From Rheum nobile (Eukaryota > Streptophyta > Magnoliopsida > Caryophyllales > Polygonaceae), in NCBI GenBank assembly GCA_027886185.1, contig WOAB01000595.1, positions 2,666,001-2,730,000 on the forward strand: a stretch of DNA of 64,000 nucleotides. Direction: 5' to 3'. The notes under the pieces were generated by a model. The model worked only from the letters and a program-made list of their open reading frames with translations. It was not told the DNA's origin and made no database searches. This document shows, in pieces, positions 9,270-21,150 of this stretch. Position numbers and translations under genes: made by a program. Positions within the stretch are counted from its first letter, which is position 1, and each line of letters opens with the position of its first letter.

Positions 9270-11256
9270 ACTCACAAAGAAGGGCGCCGTGGTGATTTGG
9301 AAGGAAACACACAACAACGCGTTCAACGCGTTAAAAACCGCCCTATGCAACGCGCCACTGCTACTACTTCCCGACTTCAACAAACACTTTGAAGTTGAAT
9401 GTGATGCGTCAAATGTGGGGATTGGTGGAGTGCTCCACCAAGAGAAATGGCCCATCGTGTTATTTAGCGAGAAGCTCACTAGGGCCACCTTGAATTACCC
9501 CACATACGACAATGAGCTCTACGCACTAGTTCGCGTCCTGAAAACATGGAAGCACTACCTGTGGCCACGCGAGTTCGTGATCCACTCGGACCACGCGGCC
9601 ATCAGCTATCTGAAGAGTCAAGAACACCTGAGCCGCCACCATGCTCACTGGGTGGAATTTATGGAAACCTTTCCTTACGTGGTGGTGCATAAAAAAGGTA
9701 AGGAGAATGTGGTCGCCGATGCCCTTTCGCGCAGGTATGTTCTCCTTACTCATCTTCAATCTAAACTTCTTGGCTTCGCACTGATTAAGGATTTATATCT
9801 GCTTGATCCTTTCTTTAAGCCCATTGTTGAACAATGCCTTAGGGACCGCGAGTTCGAAACCTACTTCTTCCATGAGGGTTACCTTTACAAAGCATGCCGT
9901 TTGTGCATTCCTAGCTCACAAATTAGGAAACACCTCATCCAAGAAGCCCATGAAGGACGCGGTCATTTTGGGATCACCAAGACATTAGCTGCTCTTCGCG
10001 AGCATTTCTTTTGGCCGCGTATGACCACCCAGGTGACGCGCTATTGCACCAGTTGTGTCACATGTCAATGCGCCAAATCCACTTCCCATCCCTATGGTCT
10101 CTACACGCCTCTACCTATTCCCTTAGGCCCTTGGGAAGATTTGTCTATCGACTTCATCACAGGTTTACCTCTCTCTCGCCGGGGTAAGGATTCTATCTTT
10201 GTAGTTGTAGATCGGTTTTCCAAAATGGCCCATTTAGTCGCGTGCAAGACCACACACACTGCTAGTGAGATCGCCGCGTTGTTCTTTGACAACGTGGTTC
10301 GTTTACATGGGATACCGCACACTGTAGTAAGTGATCACGATACAAAATTTGTAGGAATTTTTTGGAGAACACTTTGGGGGAAGTTGGGAACCAAACTTTT
10401 ATACTCCACTAGCTACCACCCCCAAACTGATGGTCAAACTGAGGTGACCAATCAAACCTTAGGAGCCCTGCTTAGGACCATGCTCAAATCCAACCCAAAA
10501 TGTTAGGAGGACTTACTTGCCATTGTTGAGTTTTCTTACAACAGGTCCAGGCACTCAGCAACAAAGCTCACTCCATTTGAAGTGGTGTATGGAAGCAACC
10601 CATTGACTCCGCTGGACATGCTACCGCGTCCACTGAAGAATACTAAGCATCCCACCGCGGCCAACCGCGCCGCGATGATCCAGGAGTTGCACCAAAGAAC
10701 GCGGGCACAACTAGAGCGCCGCGCTGAACAGTATGCCACACAGCACAACCGTGGGCGCCGCCGCGTTATATTTGCCCCAGGAGACTTAGTGTGGGTGCAC
10801 CTTTGCAAAGGCCGCTTCCCAACAAAACACAAATCCAAGCTGGCCCCCCGTGGTGATGGCCCTTTTCAAGTTGTAAAGGCCATTGGGGACAACGCATACG
10901 AGATCGCACTGCCACCAGACTATGGTGTCCACGCGACCTTCAATGTCGCCGACTTGGAGCCTTATGTGGAGCCTGAGTTCGATGAAGGTGAAGCGGGGAC
11001 GCTTCACAGCCAAGTGGGGGAGGGTGATGCGCCCCTGCCCACCATGAATCCCTCTGAGGAAGAAGAGGCTATGAGCATTCGCTCAGACGGGCCAATCACA
11101 AGAGCATGCGCTAAAGCCATCGCCAACGCGACGCAATCCTTGGTCGCTCGCGTCGTCCAGAGCCATGGCACCCTAGAGATTGCGTTCTCTTTGAAGCGTC
11201 TTCAACAAAGCCCAGAGAACGCGTTCTCTGTCTATCTTCTCTCCACCATCCAATGA
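9258..11256 (+). pseudogene. RNase H and integrase of element B, reading into the 3' LTR
   Basis: RNase H has VECDASNVGIGG, the ELYAL glutamate and HSDHAA. Integrase follows with an N-terminal zinc module (H...H, CTSCVTC), the core aspartates in SIDFITG (about 10150) and VSDHDTKF (about 10333), and the glutamate in TDGQTEVTN (about 10440). A TAG at 10504-10506 replaces the Trp of the conserved RWED. The C-terminal GPF/Y-type module (RGDGPFQVVKAIGDNAYEI) and a tail reaching PPT-encoded residues follow. The frame continues 232 bp into the 3' LTR (GPITRACAKAIA) to a stop at 11256. No chromodomain is recognisable. Confidence 0.9.
11013..11024 (+). other. Polypurine tract of element B
   Basis: AGTGGGGGAGGG lies directly before the 3' LTR start TGATGCG. 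It is also coding, as part of the pol frame. Confidence 0.85.
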
Positions 11257-11728
11257 ACGCATTCTTTTTTAACAGAATGTAATCTCTTGAGACATTAATG
11301 TTTTTATTTCTTTTTGGGGCGTGTGCTCCACGCATGTCGCGTGGGCCGGCCCACTAATCGAGACTCGGCCCATCCGAGTCACGCGACCTAGCATAAAAGG
11401 ACAACTCCTTCTTCTGTATTAGGTTACGTTCATTTTAATCAAAGCTTGAGTATTGAGAGCCATTTGCCTCCTCCCCTTTGATCAAACGTCAAACACTCTA
11501 TGTCTTCTCAAGCCCTTCCTCCGCCGCCGACGCTACGGCCACCACTCGATCTTCATCGAGATTATCCCTCCGCTGCCGACGCTACGGCCAAGAACTCGAT
11601 CTCTTTCGAGTCATTCTCCTTCGCTGCCGCCTTTCAAAGCCCGCGTTCCACCCTATCATCCTCCAGCAAGACGCGCGCGACTTCCCAAACAAGATCCGAG
11701 ATCCTTCAATCCTAGTATGAACGCATCA
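11025..11728 (+). repeat. 3' LTR of element B
   Basis: 704 bp, aligning without gaps to 3992-4695 with about 31 mismatches. Followed by TSD GTCTC. Contains the same hairpins at 11545-11560 and 11594-11611. Confidence 0.93.
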
Positions 11729-14700
11729 GTCTCGGATGATAGCACCCAGACCAACGCCATCAGAACCCAGCATAGCTGCATCCGCATTGAGTTTGAGGGT
11801 GCCCATCGCCGGTGGCGACCAACTTGGCACTACCGGAGACCGCTTGGGTGTTTGCTGAGCAGTAGAGCGTGCATTCTGATATTCTTGGACCATCTGCTGG
11901 AATCCAACTAGCAAAAGCGGAGCAGCACCAATTCTTCCTTGAAAAATGGCTTGATTTCGACTCGTCCATGCCACCCACAAATGCGTGAAAAAATCACACA
12001 ACCCAGCCACTCCCTTGGCATCAGCAACCAGCTGTGCAACATCAGCGATGGGCAAATTGGGAACTGTTGCCAGAATCGGGGCAACTCGGGACTTGACCCA
12101 AATACTCCTTGAAGAAGGGCAATCATACAGGGCATGCCTAATTGTTTCAGGTGTCCCCAAAGAGCAGCGGTCACAAGTAGACGACTGGACAATGTTTCGA
12201 GCGAACAAGTTGTGCTTCACACTCAAAGAACCCGTCATAGCGCGCCAAGCAAACACGCGCAACTTAGGAGGAACATCCAATTGCCATACCAAAGACCATA
12301 ATTTCTGGTCTGCAGAGCCAGGCACCAAGGCAGACAACCTCCCCATTGTTCCAAGCCAGTAGCCAAATTTGACCGTGTATACACCTTGCTTAGAAGACGA
12401 CCACATCCGCACGTCTACAATCGGCCTCTGACTAAGTGGAATACTGAGCACCAGCGCAGCATCACTTGGGACTAGAAGTTACAACACCAAATCCGCATGC
12501 CACATCCTTTTACTATGATCAATGAGGGCGCTAACACATAGATATGGGTCAGAATGAGGCCTAGGAACAGGCGGGCGATAGGAAACACCGTCCGAAACCC
12601 AATTGCCATCCCAGACAGAGACATTACAGCATGTGCCAATTCGCCAACATAGTCCTTCAAGTAACAAAGACTTGGCGCTCCAAATGCTAGACCAAGTGTA
12701 ACTAGGAGAGAAACCAAGCCTGGCCTGCACAAACTCGGTATGCCGGTAGTACCTATTTCAAAGAACACGAGCCACCATGGATTCAGGATTCATCATCAGC
12801 CGCCAACCCTGCTTGGCCAAAAGGGCTTCATTAAAAACCTATAAATTGCGAAATCCCATTCCACCCCTTTTCTTCGGTAAGCATAATGATTCCCAACATC
12901 TCCAATGAATCTTTCGGTCATGGTCTTTTTCTCCCCACCAAAATCTAGCAAGCATTGAATGCAATTCCGTTATCAGTCCTCTAGGCAAACGAAACACACT
13001 CATAACATATAGCGAGATAGATTGAAGGACAGATTTGATCAGCGCTTCCCTGCCCGCTTGAGACAGTAACTTTTCTTTCCAGCCATTGAGTTTCTTCCAC
13101 ATGCGGTCCTTCACTGCCGCAAAAACGACCTTCTTGGATCGCCCAATAATGGTCGGTAGTCCCAGGTATTTGGAATGTCGATCAACCTCTCGAACTTGAA
13201 GACACTGCGTGATCTCAGCCCTTCGCTGCGGGTCAACATTCTTACTAAAGCAAATTTCAGACTTTGACATATTACTTTTTGTCCTGATGCTCGCTCAGAT
13301 ATACTGAGAATATCAGTTAGCTTGGAGCATTCCTCGACATTTGCTCTCGTAAAAACCAAACTATCGTCCGCAAATAAAAGGTGTGACAAAACAGGCCCAC
13401 CTCGTGACATCCGAATACCATGAATATGTTGATCACTAACAGTCCGTGACAAAATGGAAGAGAGACTTTCAGCGCAGAGTATAAACAGATAAGGCGATAA
13501 AGGGCAACCTTGTCTGATTCCTCGCGATGGGCGAATAAGACCATGCACACCCCCATTAAATTTGAAAGAAAAGGAGACTGAATCCAAACAACTCATGACT
13601 CGTCGAATCCAACTGTCATAGAAGCCCAACTTTTCCAACAAACCTTGTACAAAAGGCCATTCGACCCGATCATAGGCCTTCATCATGTTAAGCTTAAGCC
13701 CTAGCAGCCCCCGAGAGCCTCTCCGACGAGTCTTCATACAATGAAACGCCTCGAAGGACAAAAGTGCATTATCTGTTATCAAACGGTTAGGTACAAACGC
13801 ACTCTGAGATTCTCCAACCAACAGCCCTAAAATAGGCTTTAGTCGATTGGCGAGCGTCTTGGCAGCTATCTTATAAATAATAGTACATAGGCTAATTGGG
13901 CGAAACTCACTGATCAATTTTGGGTCCTGTACCTTAGGAATCAAGGTAATCACTGTGTGATTAACATCGCGCAAATCAATATCTCCTCACCACCATTGTT
14001 GGACAAAACGAACAACATCCGACCCAATAACATCCCAAAAACGTTGGAAGAAAATAGCATGCATACCATCAACACCCGGGGACTTTGTGGGATGCATTTG
14101 GAAGAGAGAATAAAGAATCTCATCAGCAGTTGGTAAAACATCTAGAGATATATTCATGTCATTTGTTACCTTTCTATCAATACCAATAAGGGCCTCATCA
14201 ACATTAATGCAGGATTCGGACTGAAACAACCGTGAATAAAAAGTCACCACTTCATGCTCTATTGCAGCCTCAGATTTGGTCCACTATCCCGCCTCATTAA
14301 ACAGTCCTTTGATCCTATTGGTTTCTCTTCGCTGAGATGCCTTGTGATGGAAATAAGAAGTGATCTTATCCCCCTCACGAAGCTCATTTGATCGTGCTCG
14401 CAGAAACCAATAAGATTCCTCCTCAAGCTGCAACCTTTCAAGTTCAGCAGATGTATTAGAGAGCTGTTGCAGAATAATCCCATCAGGGGGTTACTGTTGA
14501 AGAAAACTTAAATGTTGTTCGAAAGACTTGATGTTCTGCTGTCTGCCCCGAAATTCTGTGGAGGCCCACGTAGATAAACAATCTGCACAATGCTGTAACT
14601 TTTGGAAAGGAGAAGGACCCGATTCCTGCCAAGCGGACTTGACAATTTCCCCACAACGCGTATGCGATAGCCAAAGGGATTCGATACGAAACAAGCGGCG

Positions 14701-15420
14701 CTTTCCACGACTAGCAGGCAGAGCACCCAATAAGTTTAAACATAGCAAAGCATGATCAGAGTGGAGTCTGGGAAAACAAGAAACAACCCCTTGTGGAAAC
14801 AAACCATACCACTCTTGCGTGCATAAGGCTCTATCTAAACGTTGTCGTAGGACTGTGCCATCCATGTAAGACCGCTCCCACGTATACCGTCCCCCAGAAC
14901 AACCCATATCGCAAAGATTCAATTCATCAATGGTATCCCGAAAGAGCTAAAGTTCTGAGTCACGAACTTCCGTGCCATCATACTTCTCATCTGATGTAGT
15001 AATCTGATTAAAATCACCCATGAAGACCATTGGGTTGTCGTAGGTAGCCTTCAATTGTCTCATCAATTCCCAAGTACGCCATTTGTTCTCCCTTTCTGGA
15101 TAGCCATAAGTCCCAACAAAGACCCAATCACCCTTTGCAACATCACGGACCAAGGCCATAATATGATGTGTAGAATATGATACAATTGAGACATCCAAAT
15201 CCCTCCACCAGAGACCAAGTCCACCAGAGCGACCCAGACTATCCAGGCATAAGCCAGATCCAAACCCACATTTATGCATCACTGTTTCCTGATCATGTTT
15301 CGAAATCATCGTCTCCATCAAAAAAATGATGGAAGGGCGATCTCTCCAGGCCCAGCTGTGGATAGCATTAACTGTCCGGCGGTTGCCCAGACCCCGGCAG
15401 TTCCAACTATATGTTTTCAT
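11729..15420 (-). pseudogene. LINE ORF2: endonuclease, reverse transcriptase, zinc-binding and RNase H start
   Basis: Begins at ATG 15420, two bases after the ORF1 stop. Endonuclease (15420 to about 14700) shows SWNCRGLGN, a MGDFNQI motif and SDHALL near its end. RT (about 14250-12840) shows LIPKVQDPK, FRPISLC, GIRQGCPLSPYLF and the catalytic FADDSLVF. The C-terminal part (12451-11729) has the plant LINE zinc-binding domain (CDRCSLGTPETIRHALYDC) and the start of RNase H (LKLNADAAM, GLGAIIRD), where element B inserted. Stops or frame changes occur at least near 14945, 14490, 14285, 13985, 13262 and 12840. It would have nicked target DNA and reverse-transcribed the LINE RNA. Confidence 0.88.
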
Positions 15421-15422
15421 GG

Positions 15423-16682
15423 CTATTCGCGAACATGGCCCACAACCATGCTCGCTACTTGAGGGTCATCAATCCGAGACACCTCCCTTAACAAATCCTT
15501 AGTCTTTTTAGAGGCCCTGTCCTCTTGTCCTTTAGCTGCATCTTCCCCTGTGATCTTCCTCTTATCGCCTGTAGCCTTCAGTCCCGATTGAGCACTAGAA
15601 CGAAGCTTAGTGCGTACAAAATTCTGAGGCGAAAGCGCCGTGTCAGTAACAACACCGATACCGACCGTTCCCACCGGCAAGACTACATCCTCCTTCCCAC
15701 CCTGAACTCCCGCAACCACAATCGGAGGAGACATTGCATTCCTATCCACGCTGCCATCAGTAATATCCTGAATCCTCGCATCCACCAAACTTGGTTGATT
15801 CAAACTCTGACCCACATTCTGTAGTGCATCGGAATCCCCATCCTATGTAGGCCTAGTATTTGAACAATTCCCCGAACGATCTTGCTGCCTCCAAGTTTGT
15901 AGCCAAATTTTCTCTTGTTCAGATTCCTCCTGATTCATACGTAACCGTCCTCGATTCGGCACAGCCCGCATCCATGTGCCAAACTCATACACGCCCTCTG
16001 ACGCCTTACCCTTTATAGAGATCGGACAGTGTTTATGGACATGTCCCATTCGTCCACACCAATAACAAAACATGGGCAAACACTCATAACCAAAACCAAA
16101 CCAATGCCATCCTCCGCCAACAGCCAACTTAATTCCCCGACGAAGTGGCTTAGTGACATCAACCATAGCCCGTAGACGAAGTCCTCGGCCAAGATTCAAC
16201 ACGTCGATATCGTCTGCCTCAACAAACTCGCCTATATGATCACCAATAGTCTTGGCAATAGCAGACCCCCGTAAACCCAAAGGTAAATTACGAACATGGA
16301 CCCAGAAAGCACATTTATCAAAACTCAATTGTGAGGGTCGCAGCGACCCATCAATCTCTAGTAGGATAAACAAGGAATCGTCAAAACACCATGGTCCACC
16401 CTCCAGGACAGACCGCTTGTCATGGGAGTCAAAAAATTGGAAGAAAAATAAATTATCTCCAATATCGCGCATAGCCATGCCCTTGCTTGGGTTCCACACT
16501 CGCTGGAAAGTATTCTTCAAAGCAATGGCGCTGAATTTCCCGGCAGTAAGAAGTTTACCAGCAAGACAAAACTCAAACCGTTCATGATTCCACACATCTG
16601 TCTCCACCCCCTGAAGATCTACCACTTGCTCTTCCTCATCTATTAATCGAAACCGCATCCAATCCGCTTCAAGTTGCTCCAT
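15423..16682 (-). pseudogene. LINE ORF1 (DUF4283-like with CCHC knuckle)
   Basis: Chosen start is ATG 16682 (MEQLEADWMRFRL), the usual N-terminus type of plant LINE ORF1; the frame is open further upstream without a better start. The first domain resembles DUF4283 (NTFQRVWNPSKGM, FDSHDKRSVLEGGPW). A knuckle, CYWCGRMGHVHKHC, lies near 16040-16080. A TAG at 15843-15845 interrupts the frame, which then continues in register to a stop at 15423-15425. The protein is expected to bind LINE RNA. Confidence 0.85.
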
Positions 16683-16890
16683 ACCAAGGCAAAACAAGCA
16701 ACACGCCAAATACCACACAGAGAAACCACCCGGAAACCTGTGGATAACACCCCGGAAGTCGCAAAACACCAGGAAAACCGTCAAAACATAACCGTCCGAT
16801 GAGAGCACCCTAATCGCCTAGGGAGAATACCAACCCCACCCGGAAACATTACAATGACGATATACACACTTTGAACCACATACATTGAAG

Positions 16891-18018
16891 ATTGTTTTTT
16901 TTTTTGGTTTTGGAGAGATTCGGGCCAATTGCATCAGGCGGCATGATTAGGGTGATGTTTAGATAAAGTTGAGTGCGAATTTTTCATCCACTAGTCAACC
17001 GCCTTTTTAAATTTTGAAAAACAAAAGGAAGCGAGAAAAGCTATAATTTGGCAAAATAGCCGGGTTGGAATTCATTCGTGGTCTTAAGACATTGATATCA
17101 TTGGAGAGTAATGGAGGTAAATGTGAAATATCGGAGTTTTGGTGTAACTGTGTGGAATCTGACTCGAAAATATTCCAAATTATAATGGACTTTGGACTCG
17201 GGTTATTTCGCCGAACGGAAAGATTCCTACAACTCAACTTGGCGTTCATCCAGATGGAAAATAATTGAGAGAAAATAAAATAACCACATAAAATTTGAGC
17301 TCGCCTTGAGAAAAACACTAGATCAAATTGGAAATTTAAAATAAAAGGGGAGAATATTTCACTGACTTGAAAAACAGGAAAACCTCCGGATAATTGCCGA
17401 CAAGGGGTTGAGTTGAGCCATTGGAGAATTATGGAACGAAAGGGCTTGAATTGTGTCGTTGCCTTTCTTTTATACAACTACCTCTCTGGAATTTTTCCCT
17501 TTTTGTGTTGTTACTTCAATAGGAAGGATAATGCCCAATGTCAAGGAACAACACCTAATAAAATCAATAATCCAACAACCAAGTGCTCAAATTGCCAAAA
17601 CAATGTGTAACGAAACCAACAGAGTCATAAATTATGTTTCTCTCAATTGCCACCTAAATATTTCTATTTTCAAGAAATTAGTACCTCTAGTGCAAGTACA
17701 ATTTGTATTCTCCGCTCCTAATAATTATTGTGTTCTGTAGTAAACACAATATTCAAAGATGACACACTATTATTGCATTGCCATTGTCTTGCTCGTTATG
17801 TTTTCATTCGGTGATATATGACATGGTTTTCGTTGTTGTTCTCCTATAGTGTAACATGGCATTTCATTGAAAGCAATTAAACTTAGGGTTGATCGATTGT
17901 CTATTGTTTTTTCATCTGTAATGCGACTAGATTTAATGTCATTCTTGTTATTGAGTATCCTTTTTGTGGTTCTATGATTTATGAGAATGTATTCTTTTTC
18001 GTAGTTCAATACATATAG
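16891..18018. other. Unassigned AT-rich spacer
   Basis: A minus-strand ORF of about 150 codons (17007-17477) and smaller ORFs are present, but none shows a domain or splice context I recognise. I see no supported gene here. Confidence 0.5.
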
Positions 18019-18023
18019 TGTTC

Positions 18024-19485
18024 TGATAACAGGAATTTGCCGTTCTAATTCCTACTATGCAAAGTATCCAAACAAACCCTAAAACGTAGTCTTAGGCAAG
18101 TAAGGGTCGAATCCGCAGGGAGACAAATCAATCGCAGTATGCAATAAGTATGTCAATTTAAAGTAACCAAGGGGGGGTTTTGTTGGTTTGTTTTAGTAGC
18201 AAAACATGCAAAGGTAAATAAGTAATTAAAGGTGATGAAATCAGTTATTGGAAAAGCACTCAGTCAAACAATATCCGCTAATCGAATGACAAGTTGATCA
18301 TAGATACTACTCAAAATCGCATGCAATGGTAATTCCAATTCCTTTTCAGATGTAACTAATAGCACAACCAGATACTATTAGCACTAACTAATTAAACAAC
18401 CCTGAAACTATCAAGATTCAGTTTAACAGCAGCTTTACGGATAGGAATATAGTTGGATACAACCCTAGAATAAAACAACCAGTTTTTACCCTAGAATGTA
18501 AACCAATTCTCTTCTGCATAAGATTAGCACAACCAGTTACTAATACGTTGCAGTTGCTACAATGGAATAGATGTGCTCAACCAGTAACAATCTAAACCTA
18601 GCAATAGATAAATAACGATAAACCCTAGTTGATCAGACTAGAAATTATCAATATCAATCTTAAGAAATCAAGCAAGAGAAAAGATAAGAACCAATGCAAT
18701 AGATTAGGAGTAAGAACCTCACAACTGAATCACACGAAAAGCTTCAATGTCTGACTAAGCCAGGGAGGCTTAGTTCTTCATAACGTAGAACGTAGAAATT
18801 AGGGTTCCAAGAGATGATGATTAATTGGCCAACAAGCCTCCTTCAACCCTTTAATACTAAAGGAAAATAAAGCTAAGTTAACCTAAAACGAAATAATAAA
18901 AAGTAATAAAATAATGCAAATAAAGAAACGGCGCGGCGGACTTCAGACATCGGCGGCGGTCGCCGCATCTCCCACGGTGGGCGCCGTAATCGCGGCGGGC
19001 GCCGCAATTAAACGGAGGTCGCCGTAATCACTTCGTAGCCAAGGTCGGTGGAAAGCCAATTGCGGCGGTCGCCGCAATTAAACGGCGGTCGCCGTTCTTC
19101 GGTTTAGCTCCTGCGACACTTCCGTAAAAATGCCATAACTTTCGATTCCCAACTCGGATCGCGCACATATTTTGAGGACTTGCAGTAGACTTCAAAAGCT
19201 AACTCCTCGAATTGGAATCACTCCATTTGGACATCGGAGTAGAGAGAACGGACCAATTGAATTCAGCCTATGGTTCTTCTACTCTTCAGTGCACTCCTCT
19301 TCCTCGTCTTCTCATGTGGTTTCTTCCTCAGTGTCTCATACGATATCCAAAACCGCTCAAACACCTCCAAATACACCAACTTCGCCCCCAAACGCCATAC
19401 ACATGAATGTGTCTAAATCTACCCGAATGGCACCAATAAAACCTCTAATGACTCTTACTTAAGCCCTACAAAATAGTGCTTATCA
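18024..19485. mobile_element. Solo LTR C with 5-bp TSD TGTTC
   Basis: Starts TGATAACAGG and ends GTGCTTATCA, with TGATAA/TTATCA as inverted termini. TGTTC flanks it at 18019-18023 and 19486-19490. No primer-binding site, polypurine tract or coding region lies inside. It shares a GCAAGTAAGGGTCGAATCC block and the ending ...TAGTGCTTATCA with the Athila-like LTRs at 57634 and 62131, so it is a distant member of that group. A perfect TSD on a lone LTR points to LTR-LTR recombination. Confidence 0.88.
18930..19105. repeat. GC-rich GCGGTCGCCGC repeat block in LTR C
   Basis: Irregular repeats built around GCGGCGGTCGCCGCAATTAAAC and shortened forms, about six units, within otherwise AT-rich LTR. Several units are near-palindromic around GGCG-CGCC. 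A similar but not identical motif family occurs in element G. Confidence 0.7.
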
Positions 19486-19787
19486 TGTTCTGATTGGGTT
19501 TGTCATTTTACGTTTTACATCTTGTGCCTCTGTATTACCTTCGCAATTGGTGTGTGTCTTGTTTGCCAATGTTGTTCATTACGACCAAAGGGCCATTTGG
19601 CATTTTATTGGAACTGAGCTACTTGAGATTGTGTTATATTGAAGTGTAATTGCTATTGAAAAAGGCGTGTGATTGTTACCTATACTTGTATGGGCTGATT
19701 TGTTTATGTAATGTTTAAAGTGATGTTATCATTAATGACGCATGGTGTCTTCCGTTGCTTCCCGTGAATTTTTTTTGGTACGCGCAA

Positions 19788-20360
19788 TGATATGATCCGA
19801 GAATCGGGATCATTAAACAAGCACGAGTTATTAAGCCAATTTCACACTCCTCGGATCTTGAGACACCCGTTCAGTATTTTGACCTATTTGGAGGCTATAG
19901 ATGTCCGTTTGGTGAAAATCATGAATTTTTGGAACTCTTTTTATATATCTACATCTTTGGTGTTCAACACTTTCAACAAATCATCATTGAAGATTCCCAA
20001 AATTGATGATCTTGTGCATCATCAAAAACCTAAGTTATCTACCTATGTTCCCTTGGAGAGATTCCAATCAAACTTCTTCTTCATGAGTTTATCAAAGAGA
20101 GTCAAGTTGAGTTCTTGGTGTGTATATCCAACCTTAGCTTGACGAATTGTTCAAGGAATTGTGGTTAGTCTACACACAACTACTTGTCCACTTATCCTTC
20201 AACCAGAACCACAAAAAGAAACCCCATCAGTCAGATCAAAATCGAATTCAAAACAACCCCGAAGTTCCACTGAAAGAAGGTTCATCTCTACATCGACTCA
20301 AGCACAACTTGGAGGGTGACTTCACCTTGATACTGAGATCAAATTGAGGTTGAGCTTACA
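19788..20360 (+). repeat. 5' LTR of TRIM-like element
   Basis: TGATATGATCC...GCTTACA, 573 bp; direct repeat of 20613-21150. Confidence 0.8.
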
Positions 20361-20612
20361 CCAAGTGGTATCAGATCCTCCTTTAAGGAAAGTCATCCAA
20401 ACCCTTCACTTGTTGTTGATTCAAAAGATCAAGAAAAGTTGTTCTCGAAATCTTGCCATTCTTCAATACTTAAATAACTTCTTGAAAATTTTCTTTTTAT
20501 ATTTTGTGCATGTTCTTGATCGAATTTTCCGAGGTCGAAGACAACTCTTAGCCTCCTTCAAGCTTACATAGCCATAGATTTGTGGATGAGTCTTTCTTAG
20601 AGGAGGAGAGGA

Positions 20613-21150
20613 TGATGTGATCCGAGAACCAGAGCCGCCAAACAAGCACGAGTTATCAAGCCAATTTCATACTCCTCGGATCTTGAGACACAAGTTTAGT
20701 GTTTTGTCTTGTTTGGAGGCTGTAGATGCTCGTTTGGTGCAAATCATCACTTTTTGGAAATTTCTCTTATAAATCTACATCTTATGTGCTCAACACTTTC
20801 AACAAATCATCATTAAAGATTTCCAAAATTCATGATCTTGTTCATCATCAAAAACCTGAGTTATCTACCTATGTTTCTTTGGAGAGATTCTAATCAAACT
20901 TCTTGTTCTTCGTAAGTTTATTGAAGAGAGTCAGATTGAGTTCTTGGTGCATATATCCAACCTTAGCTTGACAAATTGTTCAAGGAATTGTGGTGAGTCT
21001 ATCCACAACTATTTGTCCACTTATCCTTCAACCAAATCTACAAAAAAAAGCCCCTTCAATCAGGTCTAAATCGAATTTAAAACAACCCTGAAATTTCACC
21101 AAAAGAAGGTTCATCTCTACATCGAATCAAGCACAACTTGGAGGGCGACG
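20613..21150 (+). repeat. 3' LTR of TRIM-like element, 3'-truncated
   Basis: Starts TGATGTGATCC after the polypurine tract. Similarity to the 5' LTR stops near the GGAGGGNGACNTCA block. Confidence 0.75.

Larger units (their letters stand above)
3992..11728 (+). mobile_element. Ty3/gypsy LTR retrotransposon B, complete but inactive
   Basis: The element has two ungapped 704-bp LTRs, a primer-binding site, a polypurine tract and a gag-PR-RT-RNaseH-integrase order typical of Ty3/gypsy. It is flanked by the TSD GTCTC (3987-3991 and 11729-11733). By eye count the LTRs differ at about 31 of 704 positions, so the insertion is not recent but much younger than the LINE it split. Coding is broken by a 109-bp duplication in gag, several stops, and frameshifts at a poly-C run and near 9258. 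The pol frame crosses the polypurine tract into the 3' LTR. Pol resembles chromoviruses (possibly the CRM side) but I see no canonical chromodomain. Confidence 0.93.
3559..16890 (-). mobile_element. L1-type LINE split by gypsy element B
   Basis: The minus strand carries, in order, an ORF1 with a CCHC knuckle, an ORF2 with endonuclease, reverse transcriptase, zinc-binding and RNase H domains, a short 3' UTR and a poly(A) tract. The element is interrupted inside RNase H at 3991/11729 by element B. Removing B and one copy of its TSD brings the RNase H reading frame back into register. ORF2 has several stops and frameshifts, so this copy is dead. The 5' limit near 16890 is approximate, and I could not find a matching TSD beyond the poly(A). 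Confidence 0.88.
19788..21150 (+). mobile_element. TRIM-like miniature LTR retrotransposon
   Basis: Two direct repeats (19788-20360 and 20613 to about 21150) flank only 252 bp of internal DNA. That interval holds a primer-binding site (TGGTATCAGATCC, 20366-20378) and a polypurine tract (AGAGGAGGAGAGGA, 20599-20612), and no coding region. This is the TRIM layout. The right LTR loses similarity near 21150, about 35 bp short of a full copy, and I see no TSD, so its right end seems deleted. Confidence 0.82.

Noticed and set aside
17007..17477. 156-codon minus-strand ORF
   Set aside because: No domain, no splice context, AT-rich composition; likely chance.
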